DNA of 64,000 bases from Euleptes europaea (GCF_029931775.1 NC_079312.1:10113821-10177820); one strand, 5' to 3'; positions 22,741 to 34,204 are shown, counted from the first letter of the stretch. A program made the numbers and translations. The notes: generated by a model from the sequence alone, not told the origin.

Positions 22741-23643
22741 AAGTTTCATTGTTTATTTGTCACTGTGTGGGGCAGCTTCACATGTATATCAATCTTTGCT
22801 GTTTTCTGAAACCATCTGCTTGGGTGATTTCTGTCCCCTTCAGGCTTAATACAAAACTTACCTCACAGCAGTGACTTTGGGACCCCACAGGGAGGAAAGG
22901 CAATAGGACGTTTGTTATACGTTTCATTTTGCCTATCGTCTGCCTGGAAATAATGATCTCTGAGGCTGTTCCTTTGTAAAGTATTGCCGCAAACCTTTCA
23001 TCAGAAAGCACAGATAGGACTGTAAACACCGTGCTGGAAAATTCCTGGAGATTTGGTGCAGCTTCCTACCCTCAGAACATCTTGGCACTGAAGGGAAGGC
23101 TTATACCACAAGAACAAAACTGAAAGCCACACATTTTCCAGCTGATTCTCCCCAAGGGGTGGTGCCTCAGGAGGGTCGCAGGCCTTTCCCAGCCTTGCTA
23201 CCAAAGACCCTCCGGGTTCAACCCTTTTTCAAACACCATGGATGGAACTCCAGACTTTCCAGATGCAGAACAGGAGCTCTGCCACTGAGGGAGGAGCCTT
23301 CCTCTGGCCTAGTCAAATCAAGAAGACCTTCTCCTTCTATCAGCCTCAGTCACTCAAACAAAGGACTGTGGAAGAGCCACTCTGCATCAAAATGGAAAGG
23401 ACAGAGAAGAAAATAGGAGCTGCAGGGATTTGTTGTTAGCTGCAGTGTTACTGGAGATTGTCCGTCTCTCCCAATCAGAGCCCTCTTGATCAACAGATTG
23501 CTCTTTACAGCATGAAATGTTGAATGCTCTCTTTTTCAGATGCTGTAAGATTCCAGTTGTGGGACCTCCACCCTTTCCTCTGTGGCAAATACAACTATGT
23601 CCAGAAATTCAAGAGGGCCAACGGAAGCTGTCTCGGGACATGC
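22741..23643. other. Upstream flank, paralogous intron sequence (unit 1)
   Basis: 23440-23640 is a diverged copy of 21713-21900 (both carry TCAGAGCCCTCTT-ATCAACA), which shows an old internal duplication of the KRAB-intron module. 22741-23440 has no recognised element. Confidence 0.5.
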
Positions 23644-25851
23644 TGTTAAAGTAACTAGGCTCTTAGAAAGGACCACTTCCTGAGAAGTGATATATTATCT
23701 TATTCAGCCAGTTACCCAATAAGCAGGACTCAAAGATTCCTACCAAAGTAGGCTTTCTACTGAAATGTGACAGTAAATTTATAAACAGTGGGTTTCATTT
23801 TACCATTTATTTCACATAAAATGTATGCATGTGAATATTTACACACTCTCAAAACATGTCATAAAGTACAAACATTATGATTCTTTTACATGTCATATAT
23901 GCAAGCAATCTTAAACAACCTTAAGCAGTTTCTATGTTTCTTTATATTTCTCCATATAAGGGTTCAAACCTTAAACCTGTAATGTACTCTCATTCAGGAA
24001 TATAACAGTTACAAAAATCCTGTAAAATATGATTAGTACCAAGGGGAAAAAGACCTGTGATAGTTAAAAGCATCTTAGTTCAGAGTACCTGAAATGTAAG
24101 ACATAAATTGTAGTAATCCAAGTATAATCTCATATTATTTCTAAATCTCACCAGCTCATATGCTTAGTTTAGGGAGCTTTGTAAAGGCTTAAACATAAAT
24201 TAGGACCTTTATTCATTTTCAGGATATGCAAACCTTTTTCTGCAAGGACATTGTATTATTCCAATATTTCCATGTTCTTACAATACATCTTTGGGATATG
24301 CAAAGGTCAGAGAATCTCTGGTTCCTAGTTTATATGAGAGCTGTAGTCAAAAAGCTCTTTAAGTAGTCCATGTCAGTTTTAGGAAACCATGGAGAATTCT
24401 TACATTATTCTCAGCCTATGTAAAGGCCTCTGATCCATGTTAGGAACAGGTTTATGTGTATGCAAAGCTGAAATCAGTCAGTGCTTTGTAGCTATGTGTA
24501 GCTTTATTATTCAAGAATTGTTCTTAAACCTCTGAAGTCTCTCTATATGCCAATTGTAGAGAGATCTGTATGTGAACCTACAGTTCTGTGCAAGAGTTTG
24601 AACCTACAGTTCTGTGCAAGAGTTTCTGTGTATGCACTATCATGTCACTGTGTGCAGAAGCTTCCCCTGTTTTGTTGGGAAAACGTCTGGCTCTTGCCCT
24701 GAGAGATATCTCTGGTTGGTTAGAGGAATCTCCAAGAGTATCTCCATGAATTATATTCTTAGTCTCTTCAGCTCTGTGAAGGACCTGTATTAAGGAAGCT
24801 CTGGGTTTCACAACTTCCATGTCTTGCAAGGAAAGCCAAGCTAGACCATTTAGATCTTTTAGTGAGAACCCACCAATACTTGCTAGAATTAATGAGATGT
24901 CAGTGTTTCCAAATAAGGAATGATCCAATACTCTTAGATCCACATTAAGGTTAGTAGGAATTCTAAGAGCCTCCATCTTATGGAATAGTCTGCAAGCATT
25001 CATTTCAGTCACCTTGAAATGAGTCTCCTTCAAGAGGAGTCTTTCCCATTCTCACAATGAAGCTTGTGAAATGTTAGAGTTCCATCTCACGCAAGAAATG
25101 GAATGATGGAATGAGCCATGGCCAGACAGACATGCTGCCCTCCGATAACTCAGTTCTGACGTCTCATGCAAGAGACGGAGAAAGCAAATGGCCAGACAAC
25201 CATTGTTGTCCTCCACTCACACTTCTGCCTTCTGCGTGTTTGGCTCTCCCTTATATCCTCTCCAGATGAATGGTTATCTAAGGGGAGATGTTCCTGCAGT
25301 ATGTGGCAGGGCTTCCACACCCCTGGTTATGGTGCTCTTGCACCTGGGAATCCTTGGAATGCTTGTCTCCTGCACCTGTGGAATACAGGGTTGTGGTGCT
25401 TCTGTACCTGTAGAATGGGAGGTTTGTCCTTGACAATGCGTTAGCACTGCATCTTTGGCAAGGATACAATAAGGAGAATAGTCTATTTCTCTAGGTTAGC
25501 AGCTGCGAGAAAGGCTAACCTACCACACCATTACATCATACAGTTCACAGTCAGCACTTTCACAGGGTATTTAAACATCTCCTCACCTTATCTGACCTTG
25601 AGAGGAGCTCTCACTCCTAGAGGAGCAAGACCCTTTAGCTCATGACATTGCTCCAAGACAGCACTATTAGCTCTACTCATAAAACAAAGTGAATCCCTTT
25701 GCCTCTGATAAGTAGTGCTGGGTTCTCACACATCCACATGGCAGGCGACTATACCCAGCTCATGACCTTGTAACAGAGAGCTGCAAACCATGCCCTCCTC
25801 AGAGAAGTACTGAGAACAAGCACTGAATAGTCATTACAATAATATATCACA
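23644..25851 (-). mobile_element. Long LTR (solo), unit 1
   Basis: The minus strand starts near TGTGATATATTATTG and ends near CTTTAACA. A TATA-like GGATATAAGGGAGAGCC lies around 25250. Its TTAGAATTCCT and GGATCATTCCTTATTTGGAA blocks match the LTRs at 48336 and 60057. No retroviral coding sequence is present. It separates the upstream KRAB exon from the rest of that old module. Shared with unit 2 (50608-52789), so older than the duplication. Ends are approximate. Confidence 0.65.
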
Positions 25852-25997
25852 GCATTATTCTGCTTCATTTTATACATCTAAGAGTTTGATATGGGATTCT
25901 ATGAGCATATTATTCTTCATGTTGATCCTAGCCCATGACAAAGCTGCCACCCCCACCCTTCTCTTCTTCATTCACAATAAAAAGGAAAAATCCTTAC

Positions 25998-26127
25998 CCA
26001 GAGAGGCCACATTCTCAGAATTTTCCTCTATAACTTCCCAGAAGAGTTTTCTTTGGCTTGGATCCAGCAGAGCCCATTCCTCCTCCGTGAAGAACACGGC
26101 TACCTCCTCAAGAGACAGCAGAGATCT
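25998..26127 (-). CDS. KRAB-A box exon, upstream (orphan or alternative), unit 1
   Basis: A 130-nt exon with acceptor CTCTTTCAG and donor G|GTAAGG, the same phases as the KRAB exon at 21950. It encodes [18 protein letters not shown], then [18 protein letters not shown] and ENVASL. It has EEV where the other KRAB has EDV; the EEW motif is kept. It has no finger exon of its own: on the minus strand the next host features are promoter B, KRAB B and the fingers. It could splice to the same finger exon (phase fits) as a double or alternative KRAB, or be the remnant of an older gene. Its nearest promoter (27958-28256) is truncated by a CR1. Confidence 0.8.
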
Positions 26128-26796
26128 CTGAAAGAGGAAAAGATGGCCCATTTGATCATCTATTCCTGTCCCCAAGCATTCAAGAAACAAAGAAGAATCC
26201 CATTGACCAGTCAATTGACTAAATGAATTATGTACATCAAACCGACAGCAATGACAATTGTATACATTGTTTTTTCCCAACCTCTGACAAGTAGAATATA
26301 CTGAAAGTTTCCAAGAAATACAAATTCAGAAAAATGCACAGAAGTGGGCTTCTTTTGGCCAAGTCCAATTAAATGGGGGGGGGGGGAGGAATGACCAATT
26401 TGACTGTATACCAGTCAAATTCAACAACAGAACGACCTTTCACGTGTAACTGCAAACATACACAGAAATCGTAATTTCGTAGGTTTCTGCTTTAAACATC
26501 TTTTTCTGCAGAAGCTTTCTGTGCTACTCTTAAGTTTGCATCCATCTTAGCAAATGTTAATTGGCCTAATTTAGGCCATCCTGTCTTTGGTTCTCTTTCG
26601 GCCCCCCCCCCCAACAAACCCAGGCCCTGTGATCCTCAGGGCTGGGCGGGTGAGAGATGCAGGGTAAAGAACACTCAGCACTCTGCTGCCGAAGAGGAGG
26701 CTGAAGTTGGTTCCTTATTCCCAGTTCGTTCCCTATTCCCAGTTCCTTATTCACATTTCCTAGTTGCTGAATGATTTTGACGACAATTCACAAGCT
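26128..26796. other. Intron upstream of orphan KRAB exon, no recognised element
   Basis: Includes a G homopolymer near 26375 and a C homopolymer near 26607. No exon or repeat family seen. Unit 2 equivalent is 53066-53729. Confidence 0.45.
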
Positions 26797-27345
26797 CTGT
26801 ACTCCAAAATATGGATTGGATCACCAAATACCATACACCCCCACATTCAGGGGACTGTGCTCTTCGAGATGGTGCATGCTGGGTCCTGGTCCAAAGTCCG
26901 GTTCTTGTGCCAGCGCCTCCCAAGTGGGGTGACTCAGGACAGATGCACATACAGACACTGCACCCCAAAATAATCTTTGGACCACCCCAAATGACACATC
27001 CCCACACTCCAGAGACTGTTCCCTCCAAGAAGACATACAGGGGTGCCTGGTGCAAACACCGGTTCTGGCACCACTGCCTTCTTTTTGGGTCGTTTCCCCC
27101 CCCCCCAGAAACCTGTATTGCAAAGAAGTTTTGAATAGGGAACTACTGTCCCCTGCAAGAGGACATGCAGTGGTGCTCGGTCCACACACTGGTTCTGGTA
27201 TCACCTGTTTCTATTTGTGGTGGCCCCTGAAAATCCTATATTGTGAAGAAATGTTTGGGACATTTGTGAGCCTTCTGCACCCTAAAATTAAGTTTTGAGC
27301 ACCACATCTCATACACCACATCTCATACATTCAGGGTACGATGGA
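26797..27345. repeat. Degenerate tandem repeat, period about 158 bp (unit 1)
   Basis: The motif CTG(C/T)ACYCCAAAAT recurs at 26797, 26957 and 27273 (the last copy skips one period). Related internal phrases recur: GGTTCTTGTGCC, GGTTCTGGCACC and GGTTCTGGTATCACC, and GGGACTGTGC, AGAGACTGTTCC and GGGAACTACTG. Copies are strongly diverged. A short direct repeat CACCACATCTCATACA lies at the right end. Unit 2 has the same array at 53730-54275. Confidence 0.75.
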
Positions 27346-27548
27346 GGGCAGGTTTTGCAATTTAAATTGGGTTGCAAACCAAACGGAAAAAATGGATTTT
27401 CTAGATGTTGGTGTGTAACCAGGCCAATTATTTCATTTGTCTATGTAATGTTTTTTCTTGAGACGGGGGGAGGGGTGTGTTCAAAGGTAATGTGCTAATC
27501 ATTGTCCTGTAAGTATCAAGATAATGTGTTAATGAGGGTGTGATATTG

Positions 27549-27950
27549 GTTCTTGTAGGTTATCCGGGCTGTGCAACCGTGGTCTTGGTATTTTGTGTGA
27601 TATGTTAATATGGAACCATTGTATCCTGAAGTGATCTGTTAATGTGTGAAATCCAAAGCTAATCCGCATGGCTATTGTGGACGGTAGTCTTTGTTAGTCT
27701 GGAGGTTTGATACTTTTTGCAGGACAATGATTCAGCTCAAACCCAACCCCCCTTTCTGACTATATATTACTCTTCCTACACACTTGACACTGAGAGACAC
27801 TGTCCTTCAGTGTTACTCCTCTGAAGATGCCGGCCACAGCTGCTGGCGAAACGTCAGGAAAGAAAATACCAAGACCACCGTCACACAGCCCGGATAACCT
27901 ACAAGAACCGATGAACTCTGACCGTGAAAGCCTTCGACAATACTGAAAAC
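27549..27950 (+). mobile_element. Penelope-like element fragment with inverted ends (unit 1)
   Basis: The left arm GGTTCTTGTAGGTTATCCGG (from 27549) and the right arm CCGGATAACCTACAAGAACC (to 27911) are inverted copies of about 48 bp. The right half contains the hammerhead motif and then GTGAAAGCCTTCGACAATAC, a string typical of vertebrate Penelope-like terminal repeats. No coding sequence. Confidence 0.7.
27817..27859 (+). ncRNA. Hammerhead ribozyme motif (Penelope-type), unit 1
   Basis: All parts of a minimal type I hammerhead are in order. Stem I is TCCT (27817-27820) with AGGA (27856-27859). The core is CTGAAGA (27821-27827), matching CUGANGA. Stem II is GCCGGC with GCTGGC (27829-27834, 27842-27847). 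GAAA is at 27848-27851. A two-pair stem III is followed by the cleavage triplet GTC (27853-27855). The self-complementary ACGT at stem III is what dimeric Penelope hammerheads use. Activity is not shown by sequence. Confidence 0.75.
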
Positions 27951-27957
27951 AGAATCA

Positions 27958-28256
27958 GCAAACTGTGGCCAAACGCCGCTGCATCGAGCAACGGGGGGGG
28001 GGGGGGCAGTAACTGGCCACGAGCCCTGCTGGGTCATATCAAGGGTCCGCCTAGCAGTCAAGAGCAAAACGAGCTCAGGCTGGTTGCAGGGAACAAAGTG
28101 GGTGGAAACACAAACCCCAGACCTGCTGCATGAAACCCTTCGATGACTCACCTCCCCTGCAGACGTGCAAAAGCCCGATTCTCCCTCCAGCCGGGGGGGA
28201 CCAGACAGGGGAGAGGCCCTGCAGGACTCCATGTTGGCCAGATTTCCTTCTGCCGC
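27958..28256 (-). promoter_or_regulatory. KZFP first exon, promoter copy A, truncated by CR1 (unit 1)
   Basis: Matches copy D from its G-run through the first-exon donor (GCAGGGGAG followed by GTGAGT, near 28152) up to TTCCTTCTGCCGCT. A CR1 then begins, so the part that would carry the ZNF143-like element is gone. It lies 1.8 kb upstream of the orphan KRAB exon in the same orientation. Confidence 0.7.
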
Positions 28257-29460
28257 TTATGTCCTCTTATGGATTGAGAGCTGGCTGAAAAATAGGAAGC
28301 AGAGAGTAGGAATCAATGGTCAGTTTTCCCAATGGCGGGATGTGAGCAGTGGGGTGCCTCAGGGATCTGTGTTGGGACCGGTGCTTTTCAACCTGTTCAT
28401 CAATGACCTGGAGTTGGGGTTAAACAGTGAAGTAGCCAAGTTTGCAGATGACACCAAATTATTTAGGGTGGTTAAAACAAAATCGGATTGTGAAGAGCTC
28501 CAGAAGGATCTCTGCATACTGGAAGAATGGGCATTAAAATGGCAAATGAGATTCAATGTGAGTAAGTGTAGGGGGGGGGGAAATCCCAACTTCACATATA
28601 CACTGGTGGGATCTGTGCTGGCAGCAACAGACCAAGAAAGGGATCTTGGGGTGGTAGTGGATAGCTCAATGAAGATGTCAACCCAGCGTGCGGCTGCTGT
28701 AAAAAAGGCAAATTCCATGCTGGCCATAATTAGAAGAGGAATAGAGAATAAAACTGCTGATATCATACTGCCCTTGTAGAAATCTATGGTGAGACCACAC
28801 TTGGAATACTGTGTACAGTTCTGGTCACCACATCTCAAAAAGGATATTACAGAGCTTGAGAAGGTGCAGAAAAGAGCAACCAAAATGATTAGGGGACTAC
28901 AGCAACTGTCCTATGGGGAGCGGTTAAGACGCTTAGGGCTGTTTAGCTTGGAAAGAAGGCGGCTGAGGGGAGACATGATAGAGGTCTATAAAATTATGCA
29001 TGGTTTGGAGAGAGTGGACAGGGAGAAGTTTTTCTCCCTCTCCCATAATACTAGAACACGGGGTCATCTGCTAAAGCTGGAGGGTGAGAGATTCAAAACA
29101 GATAAACGGAAGTATTTTTTCACACAACGCATCGTTAAATTGTGGAACTCCCTGCCCCAGGATGTGGTGATGGCTGCCAGCTTGGAGGGCTTTAAGAAGG
29201 GCGTGGACATATTCATGGAGGAAAGGGGTAGTCATGGCTTTTAGTTAGAATGGATACTAGTCATGCTGCATACCTATTCTCTCTAGTATCAGAGGAGCAT
29301 GCCTATTATTTTGGGTGCGGTGGAACACAGGCAGGATGGTGGTGCTGCCATCGTCTTGTTTGGGGGCTTCCTAGAGGCACCTGGTTGGCCACTGTGTGAA
29401 CAGACTGCTGGACGTGATGGGCCTTAGTCTGATCCAGCAGGGCCTTTCTTATGTTCTTAG
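28257..29460 (+). mobile_element. CR1 LINE, 5'-truncated, RT core to 3' end (unit 1/2 junction)
   Basis: The ORF2 RT C-terminal half is readable: SSGVPQGSVLGPVLFN, the catalytic FADDTKLF, WALKWQMRFN and RPHLEYCVQFWSP, then WNSLPQDVV and the CR1 3' tail. The frame changes near 28565 at a G run, and a stop falls near 28778, so it is inactive. The 5' truncation falls inside promoter copy A. Near-identical copies at 55190 and (end only) 1. Confidence 0.92.
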
Positions 29461-29572
29461 AGTAAAGCGATACCATCACTTCACGTGATCTGGACACTAT
29501 ACTTCTGTTGATGCAGCCCAAGACTGCATTTGCCTTTTTAGTTACCGCATCACACTGCTGACTCATGTTCAG
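29461..29572 (-). repeat. CR1 ORF2 fragment, opposite orientation (unit 2)
   Basis: Equivalent of 299-410 with no difference seen by eye. Confidence 0.85.
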
Positions 29573-29958
29573 AGATTATTCATATCTAGAATAACAAGAT
29601 GAAAACTAGAAACCTCAAAACTGGCACCAGCATCCGAATAACTGCAGGAGTTGCAATTCCAAAAATGCAGGGTAGGAATGGAAACATTCTGGTCCAGATT
29701 AATTGTCGTATGTATAATATTTTTAAATAATTAAAAATGTTTTAATTATGTACCTAATACGCTTGTATTATTATTTCATGTTACTTTCCCATTTTATTAG
29801 ATTCCCCCTGTTGATGCTGCACACGAAATGCATTGGGGTTGCAAGAATGACGACAGAATCTGTTCCCCTTTGCACCATTTGTTTCTCTGACTTCGTTTTG
29901 CCTGGCTGCAGCCCCCTTCTTTTCTTCCCAGATGAACAACATAAAATCCCTCTAACAT

Positions 29959-30115
29959 TTTGCTAGGAAAAGGTGAGGCCAGCAGGAAAAGAGGCAGACC
30001 CAACAAGAGATGGATGGACTCAACAAAGGAAGCCACAGCCCTCCGTTCGCAAGATCTGAGCAAGGCTGTTAAAGATCGGACGTTTTGGAGGGCATTGATG
30101 CATAGGGTCGCCCCA
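29959..30115 (+). repeat. Bov-B LINE 3' region, end deleted (unit 2)
   Basis: Reads RKRGRPNKRWMDS and FWRALMHRVA, then jumps from GGGTCGCC to CCACACACAATATTTGG. The Bov-B terminus present in unit 1 is missing. Unit 3 has exactly the same junction. Confidence 0.85.
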
Positions 30116-30213
30116 CACACAATATTTGGCAATGGAAGTGCCGGTTCTCTGCAGACGAGCCCAAAAGGAAGAGGCAGGACAGGCGGGGGGGGGGGTGAAT
30201 TAGGTCCCCTCCC

Positions 30214-30935
30214 TTGACAAACCTGCAGACCAGCGGCCAGTTCAGAGCCCTTCTGAGGCTCCTGGGGATCCTACAGCAGAGGAAGCAACAGCAGGCACTG
30301 GAAACACAACTAGCCAACTGTGGCCAAACGAGCCACGGGGGGGGGGGGCAGAAACTGGCCCCGAGCCCCGCTGGGCCAGATCAAAAGGGTCCGCCCAGCA
30401 GTCAAGAGCCAGACGAGCTCAGGCTGGTTGCAGGGAACAAACAAACCCCCACGTGGGTGGGAACACCAACCCCAGACCTGCTGCAGGAGACCCTCCACGG
30501 ACTCACCTCCCTTGCAGACGTGCAGAAGCCCGGGTCTCCCTCCCCCCGAGTAGGGGGGCCAGACAGGGGAGAGGCCCCGAGGGACTCCATGTGGGCCAGG
30601 TTTCCTTCTGCCGCTCTAGGAAAAGCCTGGCGGAGGCAGACGGGGCCTCGATGGTGCTCGCAGCGCCTTCTGGGAAACGTAGTTCCCTGCAACCACCGGA
30701 CCCAGGCGGAGGAACAGAGGCCTTTGGAAAGAGGCGGTTTCCTCGCTCCGCTTCTGGGCGGGGGGGGGGGAGCAGCTAGAGAGAGGCTGGCAAAGGGACA
30801 GGGGGCAACGGGGAAGAAACACTTTCCTGCCCAAAACTTTAGGGTTGGTTGCAGCACTTTGTTCTCCTGCAGGAAGCTTCGCCTTCCCAGGTATCCACGT
30901 ATTAAAAGGGAGGGTGACCAGGCCCAGGCTGCTCA
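30214..30935 (-). promoter_or_regulatory. KZFP promoter and first exon, copy D (unit 2)
   Basis: Has the ZNF143-like element at 30664-30688 and the GCAGGGAG-type donor region near 30510. A deletion of about 38 bp near 30776 relative to units 1 and 3 removes the CTCCTCTGACGGCC stretch. On the minus strand the next host features are truncated promoter A (27958-28256) and the orphan KRAB exon at 25998-26127, so it could serve as that exon's promoter across a 4.4-kb intron. Confidence 0.68.
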
Positions 30936-31449
30936 GGCCTCGCAAACTGAGGGCCGGAGCTTCCCTTATGAAGTCAAGCTGGGTCTTCCTCTTTTCCTGC
31001 CACTTTCAACTTTTCTTAGCCTTATTGTCTTTTCCCGTAACTCTGGTCTTCTCGTGATGCGACCAAAGTACGATGGCCTCAGTTCAGCCATTGAGCTTCT
31101 AGGCTTGACTTGATCCAGAACCCAGTGATTTGTCTTTCTGGCAATCCGCAGCATGCCTCAAACTCTCCTCCGACACCACATGTCAAAGAATCAGAGAGTG
31201 GGAAGGGGCCATACAGGCGCCGTCTAGTCCAGCCCCCTGGGGCTCAAGGCAGGACCAGCCCAGAGCAGCAGGGCTCCTTGCACTTTTCCCACTCGTGACT
31301 CCTTTTCACCTGAGAAATTTTTACACGACCCCGGGTATAAAGGTATATATAAAATAGGTATACAGATCAAACATTTACAGATAATAAATTGTAAAGAAAT
31401 TTATTTTAAAACAATCTGGTGTACATATAACTTTTGCACGACCCGCCAC

Positions 31450-32127
31450 ATGCGACCCACAGTTTAAGAAGCTTTGGCCTAGAGCATCCCTGACAAGGGT
31501 TTGTCCCACTGCAGCTCAAAGACTGCCAGAGAGGGGGAAGCTCGCCAGCTTCTTAGGTAGCTGTTTCCACTGCTGGACAACTCTGACTGTGAAATGTTTT
31601 TCCTAATATCCAGCCGGTACCTTGCAGCCCGAGGAGCCCCGTGGCACAGAGTGGTAAGCTGCAGTACCGCAGTCCAAGCTCTGCTCACGACCTGAGTTCG
31701 ATCCCAACGGAAGTTGGTTTCAGGTCGCCGTCTCAAGGTCGGCTCAGCCTTCCATCTTTCCGAGGTCGGTAAAATGAGCACCCAGTTTGCTGGGGGTAAA
31801 GGGAAGATGACTGGGGAAAGCACTGGCAAACCACCCCGTAAACAAAGTCTGCCTAAAAAACATCAAGATGTGACATCACCCCATGGGTCAGGAATGAGCC
31901 GGTGCTTGCACAGGGGGACCTTTACCTTTTTACTTACCTTGCAGCCCATAATTGAAACCCATTATTGCGAGTCCTATCTTCCACTTCCAAAAGCAACAGG
32001 GCCCTGCCTTCCTCTAAGTGACAGCCCTTCAAATACTTAAAGAGAGAAATCATGTCCCCCCTCAACCTCCTCTTCTCCAGACTGAACATTCCCAGGCCCC
32101 TCAGCCTTTCCTCGTAGGGCATGTTCA
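31450..32127 (-). repeat. CR1 3' fragment split by SINE (unit 2)
   Basis: Same arrangement as 2385-3060, including the nested Sauria SINE. Near 31483 it lacks a few bases relative to unit 1. Confidence 0.85.
31631..31934 (+). repeat. Sauria-type tRNA SINE (unit 2)
   Basis: Same insertion as 2564-2867, flanked by the same TACCTTGCAGCCC duplication at 31618-31630 and 31935-31947. The B box here is GAGTTCGATCCCAAC, closer to a tRNA consensus than the unit 1 copy. Confidence 0.9.
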
Positions 32128-32767
32128 TGGTAGTATAGCCATTGTCCAGTGGGACCTGGAGATCTCCTGGAACTTGAATGTATCTCCAGGAATTTCCCAA
32201 CCTGGAGCTGGCAAACCTAGGTGGAACGCTCCCGGCAAAGAAAGCAGAGTATATGTTTCCAGACAGCCTTGACCACCCAATAAATCTAGGATTTTCCCAG
32301 AGCAATTCTAAGCAGGTGTACATGGAAGGGACTCCCATTTTACTTAATGGAGCTTATTTCTAGGAAAATGTCCTAAGGCCTGCACACTTTGTGATCCATT
32401 GCTATATGTGGAGGTCACACACCCCATTGCAGACGAACTTGAATGTTTGCAAGGCTAATATTTGGATGAGTGCCATGGACAAAGTCCATGATCTGAGACA
32501 TGTGCTCCTCAGGAGGCTTTGACCATTACAGAGGGATCTGTCCCCATCTCGAATCATGTGTTCAGAATGGCAAACAGTTTGGTTCTGTCCTTGCCGCCAG
32601 GAATGATATGCACCGTCTCGGCGGGGGCTTCTTTTTTTAACATTTTCTTTCCTCCTAAATTAATGTTGTTGTACTTTGTTCCGTTGGACTACGATGTACC
32701 TTGTTGCCCAAAGCTGGTGGACAGGGGGGAAACGAAGCATGGCTTGTGAGGAGGCCACGTTTTGAAG
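32128..32767. other. No gene recognised (unit 2 equivalent of 3060-3699)
   Basis: Differs from unit 1 by scattered substitutions only. No element beyond the small MITE-like piece at 32155-32220. Confidence 0.5.
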
Positions 32768-32965
32768 TACACGGTGGTGGAAAGCTGACTTACGGTGACC
32801 CTGTAAGGTTTTCAAGGTGGTTGAAATTCAGAGGTGGGGTTGCCATCGCCTGCCTCTGCATAGCAACCCAGGACTTCCTTGACGGTCTTCCATCCAAGTA
32901 CTAACTGGGGCAACTCAGCTTAGCTTCCAAGGTCGGACCAGACTGGGCCAATCAGGTCGGGGCTT
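32768..32965 (-). repeat. 5S-rRNA-derived SINE (unit 2)
   Basis: GGTCTTCCATCCAAGTACTA and TTCCAAGGTCGGACCAGACT. Slightly closer to 5S rRNA than the unit 1 copy. Confidence 0.8.
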
Positions 32966-33039
32966 AAAGTACATAAGTAACATTAAAGGGACAACCCTTT
33001 CTGATATTCAGTGGGGCAGGGGTTCCCAGCCTTTATGAA

Positions 33040-33597
33040 GAAGAGTTGGTTTTTATATCCCCCTTTTTCTCTACCTTTAAGCAGTCTCAAACTGGCTTAC
33101 AATCACTTTCCCTTCCTTTTCCCACAACAGACACCTTGTGAGGCAGGTGGGGCTGAGAGAGTTCTGAGAGAACTGTGACTGGCCCAAGGTCACCCAGCAG
33201 GCTTCATGGGGAGGAGAAGGGAATCAAACCCAGCTCACCAGATTAGAGTCCGCCGCTCATGTGAAGGAGCAGGGAACCAAACCCAGTTCTCCAGATTAAA
33301 GTCCACTGCTCTTAACCACTACACCACAAGAGAGCCAGGGTGGCGTAGCGGTTAAGAGCGGTGGTGAAAGATCGGTGGACTCTAATCTGGAGAACTGGGT
33401 TTGATTCCCCACTCCTACACAGGAAGCCAGCTGGGTGACCTTGGGCCTGTCACAGCTCTCTTGGAGCTCTCTCAGCCCCACCTACCTCACAGGTGTCTGC
33501 TGTGGGGATGGGAAGGGAAGGTGATTGTAAGCCGGTTTGATTCTTCCTTAAGTGGTAGAGGAAGTCGGCATACAAAAACCGACTCTTCTTCTTCTTC
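33040..33597. repeat. Head-to-head pair of CORE-type SINEs, unbroken (unit 2)
   Basis: The minus copy is 33040-33333 and the plus copy 33334-33597. They meet at CACTACACCACAAGAGAGCC. This is the uninterrupted form of the site that holds the L1 in unit 1 (empty-site string ATTCCCCACTCC near 33404). Confidence 0.85.
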
Positions 33598-33604
33598 ACA
33601 CGGA

Positions 33605-33920
33605 GTCCCTGGGCACCTTCAGACTTCTGGCAGGGCCTGGTGGGCACAGAGCCACAAAGCGACTGCCAGAAAATGGGCTGCCGCAGGAGGCAGAGAGAGC
33701 CACAGAATGGCTGGCACAGCTCACCTTCAATCACACAGTGATGCTTCTCGTACTGGGGCGACAGCTGCTGCAAAGCAATGTTTTTAAAAATGTGAACACC
33801 CAATCGAATCTCCAATGGCCAATCAGAAGCCTTGGCTGGGCAATAGTCCCACCTGGCCCCACCCACTTTATAAAACCACTTAGTGGGCACCAGGAAAGGT
33901 GTTAGCGGGCACTATGTTGG
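33605..33920 (+). mobile_element. hAT-like MITE, degraded (unit 2)
   Basis: Copy of 7680-7990 with an added AGGCAGAG near 33690 that matches the usual family sequence, so unit 1 carries a small deletion there. Confidence 0.58.
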
Positions 33921-34204
33921 GCATCCGTGCGGAATAGCATCTACCAATGAGCCCTACTGAATAACTTGGAGCAAAAGGCACAGTAGTCTTGGGATGGATG
34001 GCAATTGCCAGTGTAGCTTCCCATGAGCCACAGAGAGAGTACCACTAGTGTGGCGCCGTACAGAATGCTTCACAAGGTTACTTGGATAAACTGTTAGGGA
34101 CTATGGCCTCTACCGCTGGGTATAGTTTACTGTAAGTAGGATCCTGCTATGTAATTCTTGCACCATTTAATGTCTAACGCTTTGCTTGAGTTCCGTTTTT
34201 AAAC

